This document shows, one piece after another, positions 44,493 through 54,865 of a DNA stretch of 64,000 nucleotides (its first letter is position 1; each line of letters begins with the position of its first letter). A program made the translations under genes and the position numbers. Source of the stretch: Erythrobacter insulae (lineage in GTDB: Bacteria; Pseudomonadota; Alphaproteobacteria; Sphingomonadales; Sphingomonadaceae). A model generated the notes under the pieces. It saw only the letters and a list, made by a program, of their open reading frames with translations, ran no database searches and was not told the origin of the DNA. The stretch spans positions 1,802,501 to 1,866,500 of the forward strand of contig NZ_VHJK01000001.1 in assembly GCF_007004095.1 (NCBI RefSeq), written 5' to 3'.

Positions 44493-45800
44493 TTAATCGG
44501 AAACCGTAAATTCCTGAGCTGGCGCCCACACTTTGATGGTCTCACCTTCGTCAATCTGGAATGTCGCAACGCGCCACTTATACGAGCCGGGTTCGAGGTT
44601 GCTGACGTAAAATCCGTTTGTCTCTAGCCCCACTTCATCGACCAACAGAACATCTGGCGCCTTTGTATCCCACAGTTGAAAGGCGCCGAAGGAGTTCCCC
44701 TCTCCTTCGGGCAGCCAGACGAACTTGAACGCATCGGCAAAAGGAGACGGTTCCACACCGCCCGTCACACCAAGCCGTTTGCGGCGGAAATTGTAGCTGT
44801 TCGAAAATCCTTCTAGACCGCTCTCGGCAATCCCACGGCTGCGCACAAACAGTCGTCCATCGTCCAGATCATCGAAAGTGATATCGCCATCCTCGGACAC
44901 GTCCTCGGCGATGATTTCCAGGAAGCCAGCATCGCGGGCGATTTGGGTCCGATAGGCTTTAGCGGCCTCCAAAGGCTTGGCTTGAAACTGCACGATCGCA
45001 TCGGTCCTGATGCTGGTCGGGTCCACCAATTCTGGCGCATTCAAAAGCGTTTCAGGGGTCCCAAGTCCATTAGCAGACGTCGCAACACCCAATCCCGCCG
45101 GTGTCGCGACTTCGCGTGTTCCGCTCGCCACGAGCACTTCACCTTCGGTGACCTCGGTTAAAGAGCGCTCTAGTCCCTCGTCAAAGGCAACCCGAAATTC
45201 GGTGCCGCGAACGGCGGTGACCGCGCGCGGCGTTCCCACGCGGTACCGTTCCTCGCCTTTAAGCGTCGGCGCTTTCACTTCGCTGCGACCGCGCAGCACG
45301 CGTACGTCAAAATCGATCGCATCATTGATCAGATAGCGCTTCGCTCCGCTCAAACGCACGGAAGAATTCGATGGTATGGAAATGCGCGAATTGCCGGTCC
45401 CGACAAGCGAGATGAAGCCTTTTCTGCCGGTGCTGATTACAGCGCCCTGAGCAACAATGTCGCCGATTTCTGGCTGGGCTGCCTGTCCCTGACGAGAAAT
45501 CGTGACGGGTCCGGAGAATGCCTGAACGCGCAGCGGCTCTGATTTATAGCGCAGCACGTCGCGCGGAACGGTAAGCGATTTACCGATCTGCAACCGGCGC
45601 GGATTGCGGATATTGTTCAATGTCATCACTGTTTTGATCGCGCGGGCATTGACGAAGTAATCACGCGCAAGCTCAACCAGCGTGTCGCCTCGTTGAATCC
45701 GGTATTCGACCGTACCATTGCTCTCGGCAAAGGCTGGTGCCTGCATGCCGAACAAGACAGTCGCTGTCAGCAATGCGCCTTTAGTCCAGTTGATCGACAT
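44493..45800 (-). CDS. LysM and FecR domain periplasmic protein
   Basis: About 435 residues with a signal peptide (to PAFAES). A LysM domain follows (YRIQRGDTLVELARDYFVNARAI), which binds peptidoglycan. Then a FecR domain (residues 105-240: GDIVAQGAVISTGRKGFISLV, VRVLRGRSEVKAP, TPRAVTAVRGTEFRVAF) and a fibronectin-like C-terminal half ending GSYKWRVATFQID and EFTVSD. ATG 45800 is 5 nt after AAGGGG; ATG 45803 is the alternative. The FecR-LysM type is often found next to CHASE2 receptors, as here. It could link the cell wall to the outer-membrane protein encoded upstream and to the CHASE2 kinase. Confidence 0.9.
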   Translation of the reverse strand: MSINWTKGALLTATVLFGMQAPAFAESNGTVEYRIQRGDTLVELARDYFVNARAIKTVMTLNNIRNPRRLQIGKSLTVPRDVLRYKSEPLRVQAFSGPVTISRQGQAAQPEIGDIVAQGAVISTGRKGFISLVGTGNSRISIPSNSSVRLSGAKRYLINDAIDFDVRVLRGRSEVKAPTLKGEERYRVGTPRAVTAVRGTEFRVAFDEGLERSLTEVTEGEVLVASGTREVATPAGLGVATSANGLGTPETLLNAPELVDPTSIRTDAIVQFQAKPLEAAKAYRTQIARDAGFLEIIAEDVSEDGDITFDDLDDGRLFVRSRGIAESGLEGFSNSYNFRRKRLGVTGGVEPSPFADAFKFVWLPEGEGNSFGAFQLWDTKAPDVLLVDEVGLETNGFYVSNLEPGSYKWRVATFQIDEGETIKVWAPAQEFTVSD

Positions 45801-45941
45801 CATTACCCCTTTTCGAATACCAAAACCGCGTGGACCGAGCTTAGGGCATGACGCGCCGCGCTCCAAGCGGAGCGCGGCGATCACACATGTTTTTACATGG
45901 CTGTGTTCATGCCGCGGGGCAGCGCGCGCCGCAGCTTTCGA

Positions 45942-48900
45942 TTAGAAACGGCCCAGGATGTTCAAGAAGGGTCCGTGGCTCGAATAGCTTTGATCGGTGA
46001 GATCGTCCGAGAAATCCGACCATGAATATCCCAAGCCGATCTTCACATTGTCGCCGATATGGCGATAGGCTCCGGCCAAAGCTCCCAAACGCAGATCGTC
46101 CGCCTGAGTAACCCACAATGCGCGGCCTTCGACAAGCAAGTCCCATTGTTTCAGGACGTTGTAATCCGCCCGGAGCACCGCGAGATGGGCATCAGAGCTG
46201 ACAAATTCTTCCGAATTGCGGCCCAGTGATACTTTGCCTCCGCGATAGCCATAGCGTGTGCCAAGAGTGAGCTTTTCCGAAAGGTCGAAATTGAAATCGG
46301 CACTAAAGATCGTGCTGACCTGTTTCGGGCTTTCCGTTTGGCCGGATCCGGTGAACTGGCCCACTGGGCCCAGATCTTCGAAATATTGCAGACGGATCAA
46401 ACCGTTCACGCGTTCATTTTCAACGGGGCGGAATGCAAAGCCTGCAATCGCCTCGGTAAATTCGGCTGCGCGAATGCTGGTGCCCTCGGTATCGGCGCGC
46501 GCCAGATTAAGCTGGCTGACAAAGCGCCAATCGGGATTGACTGCATAGCTGAGGTTGGAGCGGATCAGCCAAACGGTTTGGTCACCGGTTCCATTGCCTT
46601 CATCGCGGATTTCAACCGCCGCACCGGCGCGCACGGCATCGGTCGTGTATCCCACCGAAACGGAGCCTGCGGTGCGTTCGAACGGGCCGGTTGACGGATC
46701 ATCGACACGGCCATTTTCAAACGTCCCGGATACGCTGACCTGCTCGCTAGGAGTAAAAGTCAGCCCGAAACTGCGAGCCAGTGTCGAAGCGTCGCCGCCG
46801 ATCCCAATGCGGTTTTCACCGAACACGGATAGACTGTCGGTAAAACGCTGCCGCGACCCAACGACCAAAGCGCCGCCTTGATTGTCGGTAAACAGATTTT
46901 CCGGTTCCAGCCCGGTATCGGTTCGGTCTGCAAGAAGACGATAACCGACATAACTTTCCGCGCCTTCGCCCATGCGGTGATTAAGCATGACATCGGCGCC
47001 AAAACCGCCATCGCCGCCTGACAGTTCGCCTTTAAATGACAAACGATCAGTGATCTGGGCTGTCGCACCGGCACCAATACGGTTGTTGCTGGCACGGGTA
47101 TCGTCACGCGATAGGCTGGCCTGGCCAAAGCCATGCAATGTCCAGCTGCTGCCTGCAGGCTGGAATTCCAGCTCTACGCCTGCATCGGTGCGTTCGCCGT
47201 TCTGGCTTGAATTGAAAAGTGTCGCAGGGGCGAGGTCTTCGTGACGCACCCCGGCAGAGGCTTTCAAAGTTCCGCCCGAAAGCGTGAAGCCTTTGGAAAC
47301 GTCCACTTCGCCGGTCCGGTTGGTGCCGCGATTTTCAATTGCGACTTGATCGAAAGACGCTGCGATCGCACCGTTCTTGCCCAACGGCAATTCGATTGCA
47401 GCGCCCCAACGCTCGGTATCCTCGATAGTGAGGCGACCCGCGCTCGAAAATCCGCGATCCAGCTGTTCATAGAACGCGCTGACTTTGCCCAGATCGCCCT
47501 GTTTGTTGGCAAGCTCTGCAAAATTGATCGCACCCTCTGCCCGCCAGGCATAGGCTTCATCAGCCACAATTGGCGCGGCGAAATCATTGAAAGACAAACC
47601 GCCATCGATCGAATTTGACTGCGCAAAGCCTGCGCCATCGGTCTGAGCCAGCTCGGCCTTTACATAAGTGCCAGCGGTGATGCGAACAATCGCATCCGCG
47701 CCCAGCAATGTCTGATCGACATCGGCGGTGGAATCTTTCTGCGCGGTTACACCCAGTCGCAGGGTATCGCCGATCCAGACTGTACCGCGGCCCCCGACTG
47801 TGTAACCATCAATATCCCCGACAGCTGGCGTGTATTCGTAACGCACGACCAGAACCGGGACATTTCCGGCCAAACTGCCTTCGCGAATTGTGCGTCCGGT
47901 GCTGACTGTGGTCGGCAGTGGACGCAGCAGTGTCAGACGGCCATTGAAGGGATCAAAGTCATAATCTTCGCGCGGGTGGAGCTCGCGGGTCTCCAAGACC
48001 AGCCCTGTCTCCCGGTCGCGGATCTCGACCCGGACGCGTTCTGAACCGATCGATACATCCTGACGCTCAAGGAAATACAGCGAACCACCTGTTCCGCGGA
48101 ATTCTTCACGTGCAGGGACAGTGCCCGGATCGGATGCAAAGGCGATAACTTGTGCATCGCGTTCGCCAAAATCGGTGGTTCCTGCGCTGTTGATGTCAAC
48201 AAGTGCACCGAACAATCCGCGATCCAGCTGAGCCAGCTCGGTGCTGGTTACCTCTGCAATGAAATTACCGATTACAGCCTGACTTGTGCCGTTATCTGCG
48301 CGCAAATAGAACCGGCCCTGCGTTGGCGCATCCTCGACCAATGTCGAATCATCGCCATATGTGGGATAATACTGTTCCGAGTTTAGGCGGCGAAGCAGCT
48401 GACGCGGATCTTTCCGGTCGAGATTGGAAAACAGATCTTCCAGTGGTGCTTCGCCCGTGTCCAGAGCGGTGGTCAGTTTCCAGTCACCGCCGATCGGACC
48501 TTTGGCATAGAATGCCGTCCGGCCAATTGCATAATCGCCATCTGCCAGAGTGCTACCGCTTACGATTTCGGCAGGGCCGCTGGAGAATGATCGCCCGATT
48601 GTGACCTCGCCCTGAGCCACCACGAACCAGCGTTCGCGTTCAAAGTTCAGATCACGCACGGCGGCAAAACGGATTTCTTCGCCTTTGCCAATCATGATCG
48701 AAATGTCTTTGGTGTCATCAGGCACAATCTGTTCGCTAACAAATTTTCCTTCAGCATCGACTGGCACAAATTGGCCGCCGACCCGGACGATTTCGGCATC
48801 TGGATCCGCTCGGCCCGTGACAGTCACGGTGGCGACGCGGCGCATCTTGATGGTGCGGATGACCGCTTCATCATGCTGTCCAAAATTTGGACGGCTAGGG

Positions 48901-50240
48901 CTGGTCTGATCGTCTTTCAGTTCATCTAGAGCGACCAGTTCTTGAGGCGCGGTTTCATCAAAGCGACCGTCGGCATCATAGGCACGCAAAACATATACCA
49001 ATTGGTCTGGCATCTCTGCGCCGACCGACCAGCGTGCAAAGCCGCTATCATCCAGATCAAGCGCCGCAAGCGGTACAGATGTCATCGAGACACCAGCTTC
49101 AAAAATGCGCACTTCCTGACGCGCAATCAACGCAGGGTAATTGTTGTAACCGATGAAGGTCACCTGATCGCCGCGCGCCACAAGACGTTCGGATTCGACC
49201 ATTCCGATTGCCAGAACCGGTTCCAGCTTGCGCTCATCGCTGCGGACTTCGATCTGGTAGTTCTCTGTCCCGTTTGTGGTGTCGGGATTGATGCCGCGCT
49301 CTTCAAGCTGCGGGGTATCCTCGGCCTGATCCGGGTCCAGCACAGTAATGTTCAGCCCGTTTCCGGGTTGACCAGAAATTGCCTGCTGTGCCTGTTTGGT
49401 TGCATGCACAACTGTGTTGGTTCCGCAGACTTTTTCGGCGGTCACGGGAATTTGGACGCAAGCGGCAGGGATTAACTGTGCCGATGAAAAATCACCTGAT
49501 GTTGCATCATGCGCTACCAGTTGACCAGCGATCCGCACACGTTCCACGCCGCGGCCCGCCAGGCCCGAAATGACAGCGCTTTGCGCTTTATCAAGCGGGA
49601 TAGAACGCGTGGCCGCGCTATCTACGATCCCGAAATCAGGGCGCGCATTGCCTTGTGGTTGCATGACGCGACCGGCAGGGACGACATCAAGATATTGAAC
49701 CTGCGTTTCGTCAAAGTTTCCGTCAGCATCATAGACGCGGTAAACCGCTTTCATGCGCTCTTCGGCATAATTGGTTGGCGTCCAAATCATCACGCCATCT
49801 TTGTTCGCGGGAATGATCGCGTGTGGCGGCGTTGATACATCCTGATCGGCGGAATACAGACGCAGCTCTGACTTCACGGCAAAGGCAGGATAGTTTGTGA
49901 AGCCTAGAAAGCGTGCAGCTGTGCCGCGTTGAACGGTGCTGTCAAAATCGACGAGGCCGAAAGACAGAACCGGTGCGATTGTATTGTGAACAGGCGCAAA
50001 TGATGCGCTGCTGATGGCGGCTGCCGGCGCGGCAGGAGCGTGATTTGTCGAAGCCGCGCTGCTTGGCGCGAGCGCCCTTGCAGCCAGACTTCCAAAATCG
50101 GCAGATACAGTCGCACCCGAAGCGAAAGCCGGGGTGGCGAGAGCTGCACAAACCAGACCTGAGGCACCCAGCATCAAGCGAGTGCTTGATTTCAGGCTAG
50201 ATTGCGACAGACGCGGGGTGGGGGAGAATAGGTGTTTCAT
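45942..50240 (-). CDS. 1432-residue outer-membrane protein with duplicated N-terminal domains and C-terminal barrel
   Basis: A signal peptide (to PAFASG), then two copies of a roughly 200-residue module. Each has a strand pair like TAARFLGFTNYPAFAVKSELR, matched by QVTFIGYNNYPALIARQEVR, a YRVYDADGNFDETQ-type loop, and an FGIVDSAATRSIPL / FGQHDEAVIRTIKM segment leading to a VRIAGQLV-like strand. A middle region includes PSRPNFG and GSLYFLERQDVSIGSERVRVEI, as in the barrel-anchored SdrD-like surface proteins. The final about 600 residues show regular alternating strands and end in ILGRF, the C-terminal Phe of outer-membrane barrels. The start overlaps the stop of the DUF11 gene (TAATG), so they are coupled. 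I cannot name a family. Confidence 0.8.
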   Translation of the reverse strand: MKHLFSPTPRLSQSSLKSSTRLMLGASGLVCAALATPAFASGATVSADFGSLAARALAPSSAASTNHAPAAPAAAISSASFAPVHNTIAPVLSFGLVDFDSTVQRGTAARFLGFTNYPAFAVKSELRLYSADQDVSTPPHAIIPANKDGVMIWTPTNYAEERMKAVYRVYDADGNFDETQVQYLDVVPAGRVMQPQGNARPDFGIVDSAATRSIPLDKAQSAVISGLAGRGVERVRIAGQLVAHDATSGDFSSAQLIPAACVQIPVTAEKVCGTNTVVHATKQAQQAISGQPGNGLNITVLDPDQAEDTPQLEERGINPDTTNGTENYQIEVRSDERKLEPVLAIGMVESERLVARGDQVTFIGYNNYPALIARQEVRIFEAGVSMTSVPLAALDLDDSGFARWSVGAEMPDQLVYVLRAYDADGRFDETAPQELVALDELKDDQTSPSRPNFGQHDEAVIRTIKMRRVATVTVTGRADPDAEIVRVGGQFVPVDAEGKFVSEQIVPDDTKDISIMIGKGEEIRFAAVRDLNFERERWFVVAQGEVTIGRSFSSGPAEIVSGSTLADGDYAIGRTAFYAKGPIGGDWKLTTALDTGEAPLEDLFSNLDRKDPRQLLRRLNSEQYYPTYGDDSTLVEDAPTQGRFYLRADNGTSQAVIGNFIAEVTSTELAQLDRGLFGALVDINSAGTTDFGERDAQVIAFASDPGTVPAREEFRGTGGSLYFLERQDVSIGSERVRVEIRDRETGLVLETRELHPREDYDFDPFNGRLTLLRPLPTTVSTGRTIREGSLAGNVPVLVVRYEYTPAVGDIDGYTVGGRGTVWIGDTLRLGVTAQKDSTADVDQTLLGADAIVRITAGTYVKAELAQTDGAGFAQSNSIDGGLSFNDFAAPIVADEAYAWRAEGAINFAELANKQGDLGKVSAFYEQLDRGFSSAGRLTIEDTERWGAAIELPLGKNGAIAASFDQVAIENRGTNRTGEVDVSKGFTLSGGTLKASAGVRHEDLAPATLFNSSQNGERTDAGVELEFQPAGSSWTLHGFGQASLSRDDTRASNNRIGAGATAQITDRLSFKGELSGGDGGFGADVMLNHRMGEGAESYVGYRLLADRTDTGLEPENLFTDNQGGALVVGSRQRFTDSLSVFGENRIGIGGDASTLARSFGLTFTPSEQVSVSGTFENGRVDDPSTGPFERTAGSVSVGYTTDAVRAGAAVEIRDEGNGTGDQTVWLIRSNLSYAVNPDWRFVSQLNLARADTEGTSIRAAEFTEAIAGFAFRPVENERVNGLIRLQYFEDLGPVGQFTGSGQTESPKQVSTIFSADFNFDLSEKLTLGTRYGYRGGKVSLGRNSEEFVSSDAHLAVLRADYNVLKQWDLLVEGRALWVTQADDLRLGALAGAYRHIGDNVKIGLGYSWSDFSDDLTDQSYSSHGPFLNILGRF

Positions 50241-52462
50241 TATTGGGCTCCCGCTTCAGATTGCGCGACGGCGTGCACCTGAATGACCGGCGATGCCTCG
50301 CTGTCTCCGTTCGCGAAAGCTGCCTCGATGGCAGTTTTGATGGCCGTAATTCTGGACGTGATTTGATCACGCGTTTCTGTTCCGTCGATCAGATAGATCG
50401 CGCGGATAATCGTTGATCCATCGCGCTCTGCCGCGAAGCTTTGCAGTTTGAGCAGATGTTCAGGCAGGATTTCACCGGAGCGGCCAAAGGCGCGTGCGTC
50501 AAATTGCATGCTCGCCTGAAGCGCCAGAGCGACACCGAAATTCAGTTCGCCCATCTTGCCTCGTGTGAGCCTGATCGACCGGGGGTTGTCAGTCGTCATG
50601 GCCCAGCCTTCAGGCAAAGTGGCTTCGTCCAGTTTGAGGACATAGTTTGAGCCGATGCGCGCGTCGGGGACAGCGGCACAGGCAATGTGATAACGACCGA
50701 ATTCATCTGTGGTGATGAGCTCGCCTTTGACCGTGGCCAGACGGACAGACGGCATGCCGCGTTCGCCTTCGTCCTGATAGCCGTTGCCGTTGGCATCAAC
50801 GTAAACTTGGCCGATCAATTCCGAACAATCGAAAATCGTGCTTGGGGTGATGGAAACAGTCGCGGTTCCGCGATTGGAAACCGGTTCTCCAAGATTATTT
50901 TCCGCAAGGCCGGTGTTCACCGCCTGGCCTTCGGTAACACCCGCACCGACGATCAGCGTCAGATTATATCGCACCGTGCTGTTGGCAGGGATAATCTGAT
51001 CGCGCCAAACAAGTTCGCGGCTGCCATTGGTCTGTTCCGGATCAGCCGGAACGCCGTTAACGCTCGCTGTGCCCAGTACATAAGTCATGCCTGCCGGAAG
51101 AACATCGATGACATCGATATCATCGCGGCGGAACGATTCTTCGTTGCGGACCGTGATTTCGTACGAAACGAGATCGCCGGTGCTGGCATTGCGTTTGGTA
51201 GAGGTCTTGGTGACGATCAGATCGCCGCGCGACAGGAATGGATCAAGCGGAATGTGGTTGTTGATCACATCGGGATCGCCCGTCCCAAGCAGGAACGACA
51301 GGTAATAGGTCGGATCCGCCGATGTCGGCGCGGTCGATACATTATCGACGCGAAGGGGTTCGCCCTGGCCGGTTGGATCAAGAGAGCCGGTTTGCGGCGC
51401 GATAATGGTCGAGATGAAGCTGTATCCGGCTGGCGGCGCAACTTCGATGACATATTGTGTTTCACCAAGAGGGCATGCCGCAGCCGCGCCAGGCACGATG
51501 TCAAAGCGATAATCGCCCGAAGCATCTGTCACCTGATTCTGCTGCGAGGCGTCTATGAAGCAATCAACAGGAAGCGGATTTCCGCTGCTGTCGACCAAAG
51601 TCAGCTCGGCACCGGATACCGGCGCGCGGGTTACCGCATCATAGACCACGCCCGAAGGATCGATCGGCAAATTCTGGTCAGGCAGTGTGCTCGCATCGTT
51701 GAGCTGAACACCTGAAATCCGCTCATAGACAACGCCCGTTGTCGGATTACGGAAGGTGATCACATAAGAGGTGCCTGCGGCGAGGCCCGGAATTTCGTAG
51801 AAACCGTTGGCATCGGTGACCACTGTCGCAACAGCAGTACCGTTATCCCACACCTCGACGATCCAACCGCCAAGCCGAACTTCACCGTCGCCAAGAACAC
51901 GATCGCTGTCCGCATCGAGATATACTGTACCGGAGACAGCAGCAGGAGGCGCAACGATATTGATCGAGACAGAAGCGGTTTCGCAATTGTCAGGCACGTC
52001 GATCTGGCAGATCACATAGTCAAAACCGTAATCGCCCGCAGGCGTATCCGGCGCTACATCGACCAGACCCGTTGCAGGATCGAAAGAGATTCCCGGCGGC
52101 AAAGTGCTGCCATCGGCAAGCGAAACGACCGAATTTGTAGGGTCGGCAGGAAGGCCGCCAATTGTATCGCCATCGAAAACATTCACCACACCGGGGGTGC
52201 CAGCGGTGCCATTAACGTCCACCGCGACATCATTCGACGGTGCGATAGAAAGCAAAAGCGTATCGCTGTCTTGGACCGTGTTATCAGCCGTATTGACTTC
52301 GATAACGTCATCAGGCGCGCTGATTGACGCGGTGTTGGTCACGACAGCGGCCATGACCAGACCCGGCGTTGCGATCGCAAGGAACGGGAGGATGCTTGTC
52401 AGCATCCCCCGAAGCGGATTGCCAGGCAAACCTGTGTTATGTTGTGAGGTATACATTGGCAA
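50240..52462 (-). CDS. surface protein with Ig-like, SdrD B-like and DUF11 domains
   Basis: 740 residues with an N-terminal signal anchor (LPFLAIATPGLVMA). Domains in order: one Ig-like repeat of the type seen in the next gene (VVNVFDGDTIGG, FDYVICQIDVPDNC); two SdrD B/Cna B-like domains (VSGTVYLDADSDRVLGDGE, SGVVYDAVTRAPVSGAEL); DUF11 (DLIVTKTSTKRNASTGDLVSY); another SdrD-type domain (GQVYVDANGNGYQDEGERG). The last 90 residues (LPEHLLKLQSFAAERDGS, AIKTAIEAAF) look like an OmpA-type or related wall-binding fold. The stop is coupled to the following 1432-residue gene. Confidence 0.82.
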   Translation of the reverse strand: MPMYTSQHNTGLPGNPLRGMLTSILPFLAIATPGLVMAAVVTNTASISAPDDVIEVNTADNTVQDSDTLLLSIAPSNDVAVDVNGTAGTPGVVNVFDGDTIGGLPADPTNSVVSLADGSTLPPGISFDPATGLVDVAPDTPAGDYGFDYVICQIDVPDNCETASVSINIVAPPAAVSGTVYLDADSDRVLGDGEVRLGGWIVEVWDNGTAVATVVTDANGFYEIPGLAAGTSYVITFRNPTTGVVYERISGVQLNDASTLPDQNLPIDPSGVVYDAVTRAPVSGAELTLVDSSGNPLPVDCFIDASQQNQVTDASGDYRFDIVPGAAAACPLGETQYVIEVAPPAGYSFISTIIAPQTGSLDPTGQGEPLRVDNVSTAPTSADPTYYLSFLLGTGDPDVINNHIPLDPFLSRGDLIVTKTSTKRNASTGDLVSYEITVRNEESFRRDDIDVIDVLPAGMTYVLGTASVNGVPADPEQTNGSRELVWRDQIIPANSTVRYNLTLIVGAGVTEGQAVNTGLAENNLGEPVSNRGTATVSITPSTIFDCSELIGQVYVDANGNGYQDEGERGMPSVRLATVKGELITTDEFGRYHIACAAVPDARIGSNYVLKLDEATLPEGWAMTTDNPRSIRLTRGKMGELNFGVALALQASMQFDARAFGRSGEILPEHLLKLQSFAAERDGSTIIRAIYLIDGTETRDQITSRITAIKTAIEAAFANGDSEASPVIQVHAVAQSEAGAQ

Positions 52463-52485
52463 TCCGCCCGTTCACTTTCTTTGAA

Positions 52486-54864
52486 TCAATCGACCGAGCA
52501 GGTGTAGGTGATGGTGGCAGAGCCGCCCGAGATCAGCGTACCCAGCGTGATGCCAGGACCGGTAAGGTCGCCAATCGTGAAGGACCCGCTTGGTGCGCCA
52601 TCGCCGGTGAAGGTGACCGGGTTGCCAACTGGGCAAGACAGACCTGCACCTGGAACATCGCGGAGAACCGGACCAACCGCAGCATCTGGACCAGCGTTAC
52701 TGACCACCAGTGTGTAGGTGATCGATTGCCCCGACGTCACATTGTCGACACCGTTCGATTTGGTGATCGAAAGATCAACCGACGGTGCAACAACAACTGT
52801 CGCAGTCTCGGTTGCGCAATTGGTTGGATTGAGCGGGTCACAGATCTGGTATTCGATCTCATATGTGCCGGCAGGGGTGCTGGCTGGCAATGTGATCAGA
52901 CCTGTTGATGGATCAAGAGTTGGAACCGGACCGCCGTTGATCGGGGTTGCCGGTGTCAACACAGTAAGATCGACATTACCCGGTGTGGCAGGTGCGCCGC
53001 CGATTGTATCGCCATCAAGCACGTCGAGCACATCGGCGCCGCCGGTGACCCCGTTCAGGCCCGAAACGCTGTCAGCATCTGCAGTGATGACCGCTGCAAT
53101 GACTTCGACAGTCGCCACGCCGGTATCACAGTTCGCCGGGTTGATCGGATCACAGATCTGATAGGTGATCGTATATGTGCCTGCAGGCGTACCTGCCGGG
53201 ATCGATACGAGACCGGTTGCGGTGTTGAGCGTTGGCACCGGACCGCCATTGATCGGCGTTGCGCCGGTTGTGACGGAAAGTGTGACGTCGCCGGCATTGA
53301 ACGGTGCACCGTTGAATGTGTCACCGTCGAGCACATCGAGTGCATCCGCTGCACCCGCTGCGCCGTCAACGCCAGTAAGGCTGTCATCGTCGGCAAAGAT
53401 TGCCGGAGCCTCGACTGTGACCGAAGCCAGCGCGTTGTCACACACGGTCGGGTTGATCGGGTCACAAATCTGATACGAAATCTCGTAGACACCGGCCGGT
53501 GTGTTCGGATCGACCGATACAAGACCGGTGGTGGTGTTGAGTGTTGGCACAGGGCCGCCATTGATCGGAGTTGCTCCGGTCAGGACGCTGATATTGACGT
53601 CGGCAGCGGTAATCGGATTTCCATCCAAAGTATCGCCGTCGATTACGTCGAGAACATCATTGCCGCCAGTCACGCTGCTAATGCCGGTTACGCTATCGGC
53701 ATCCGCCACAATTGTTGGGGCGGCAACAGTCACGCTGATGGTTGCCTCGTCACAATTGCCCGCGTTCAGATCTTCGCAGACCTCGTATGTGATTGTGTAT
53801 GTGCCAGCAGGCGTGCCCGCCGGAACCGATACAAAGCCGGTGCTAGGATCGAGCGCTGGAACCGGACCGCCGTTGATCGGGGCCGCTGGTGTAAGAACAG
53901 ACAAGGTGACATCGCTAAGCGGAGCCTGATTCCCGCCAAGCGTATCGCCTTCGAGCGCGTTCAGGATATTGGTGCCACCTGCCGTGCCATCGACGCCGGT
54001 AATGCTGTCATCATCGGCCACAATGGTCGCTGCGATGACGTTTACGGTTGCGACCGCGTCATCGCAAACGCCCGGGTTTATGGCGTCGCAGATTTGGTAT
54101 GCGATCGTGTAATCGCCAGCCGGTGTCCCAGCAGGGACGCTGATCAAACCATCGGTAACATCCAGTGTCGGAACCGGACCGCCGTTGATTGCAGTTGCAG
54201 GCGTCAGGACAGTCAGGTCGACATTGGTGGTTGTCGCGCCTGCACCGCCGATTGTATCACCGTCGAGCACATCAAGAAGATCGGCGCCGCCTGTCAGACC
54301 ATTTACAGCAGACACGCTGTCATTGTCCGCTGCAATAACGGGTGCTTCGACAGTCACCGTTACGGTTGCGTCGGTACAATTCGAAGTGCCTGCTTCGCAA
54401 ATCGTGTAATCAAATGTGTATACACCGGCCGGGGTGTTCGCGGTCACGCCGACATCGCCGGTGGCAGTGTCAAATGTAAGCTGCGAAGGCAGTGAAGAGC
54501 CGGAAGCGACCGAGATATCGACATCCGTCGAAACCGGGGTTCCGCCGTTAATCGTGTCGTTTCCGAGGATGTTCACAACACCGGTTGCGCCTCCGCCAAA
54601 TTGGCCTGTTGCGCTGTCATTGTTGGCAACAAGAGCGGCAAAAACAGTATCGCTATCTGTCGCTGAGTTGTTAGCGGTGTTGGTTTCGATTGCACCGGCA
54701 GGAGCTGTGATTGTCGCGGTGTTTTCCGCACTCTGTGCGTAAACAGTCCCCGGGACGGCCAAAGCCACAAAAGGAAGTGCGCTGGTCAGCATACGAGCCA
54801 TTGGCAGGGTCGGTGCTTTCGTAACCGCGAACTTGTCGGCAGAAATGTTGTTTAAGTTCATCAT
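52486..54864 (-). CDS. surface protein with six Ig-like repeats and a C-terminal DUF11 domain
   Basis: 792 residues with a signal peptide (LPFVALAVPGTVYAQ). Six tandem repeats of about 104 residues follow, the first more diverged. Each contains a DVLDVLDGDTIGG-like loop, a TPINGGPVPTLNTTTGLVSV strand and an SYQICDPINPTVCDNA-like end with two Cys that can pair. A final DUF11 domain (VDLSITKSNGVDNVTSGQSI) ends at the stop. The DNA repeats are visible as well. It is probably a long extracellular or periplasm-spanning stalk. It is encoded 1 bp after the preceding gene and 23 bp before the next. Confidence 0.85.
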   Translation of the reverse strand: MMNLNNISADKFAVTKAPTLPMARMLTSALPFVALAVPGTVYAQSAENTATITAPAGAIETNTANNSATDSDTVFAALVANNDSATGQFGGGATGVVNILGNDTINGGTPVSTDVDISVASGSSLPSQLTFDTATGDVGVTANTPAGVYTFDYTICEAGTSNCTDATVTVTVEAPVIAADNDSVSAVNGLTGGADLLDVLDGDTIGGAGATTTNVDLTVLTPATAINGGPVPTLDVTDGLISVPAGTPAGDYTIAYQICDAINPGVCDDAVATVNVIAATIVADDDSITGVDGTAGGTNILNALEGDTLGGNQAPLSDVTLSVLTPAAPINGGPVPALDPSTGFVSVPAGTPAGTYTITYEVCEDLNAGNCDEATISVTVAAPTIVADADSVTGISSVTGGNDVLDVIDGDTLDGNPITAADVNISVLTGATPINGGPVPTLNTTTGLVSVDPNTPAGVYEISYQICDPINPTVCDNALASVTVEAPAIFADDDSLTGVDGAAGAADALDVLDGDTFNGAPFNAGDVTLSVTTGATPINGGPVPTLNTATGLVSIPAGTPAGTYTITYQICDPINPANCDTGVATVEVIAAVITADADSVSGLNGVTGGADVLDVLDGDTIGGAPATPGNVDLTVLTPATPINGGPVPTLDPSTGLITLPASTPAGTYEIEYQICDPLNPTNCATETATVVVAPSVDLSITKSNGVDNVTSGQSITYTLVVSNAGPDAAVGPVLRDVPGAGLSCPVGNPVTFTGDGAPSGSFTIGDLTGPGITLGTLISGGSATITYTCSVD

Positions 54865-54865
54865 T

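Noticed and set aside
50687..51715. 342-codon plus-strand frame opposite the SdrD/DUF11 gene
   Set aside because: Antisense shadow; no start signal or recognisable domain, while the minus frame has clear repeats.
52486..54864. Possible CRISPR-like array because of regular DNA repeats
   Set aside because: The roughly 310-bp periodicity corresponds to protein repeats in frame; there are no short repeats with unique spacers and no cas genes.
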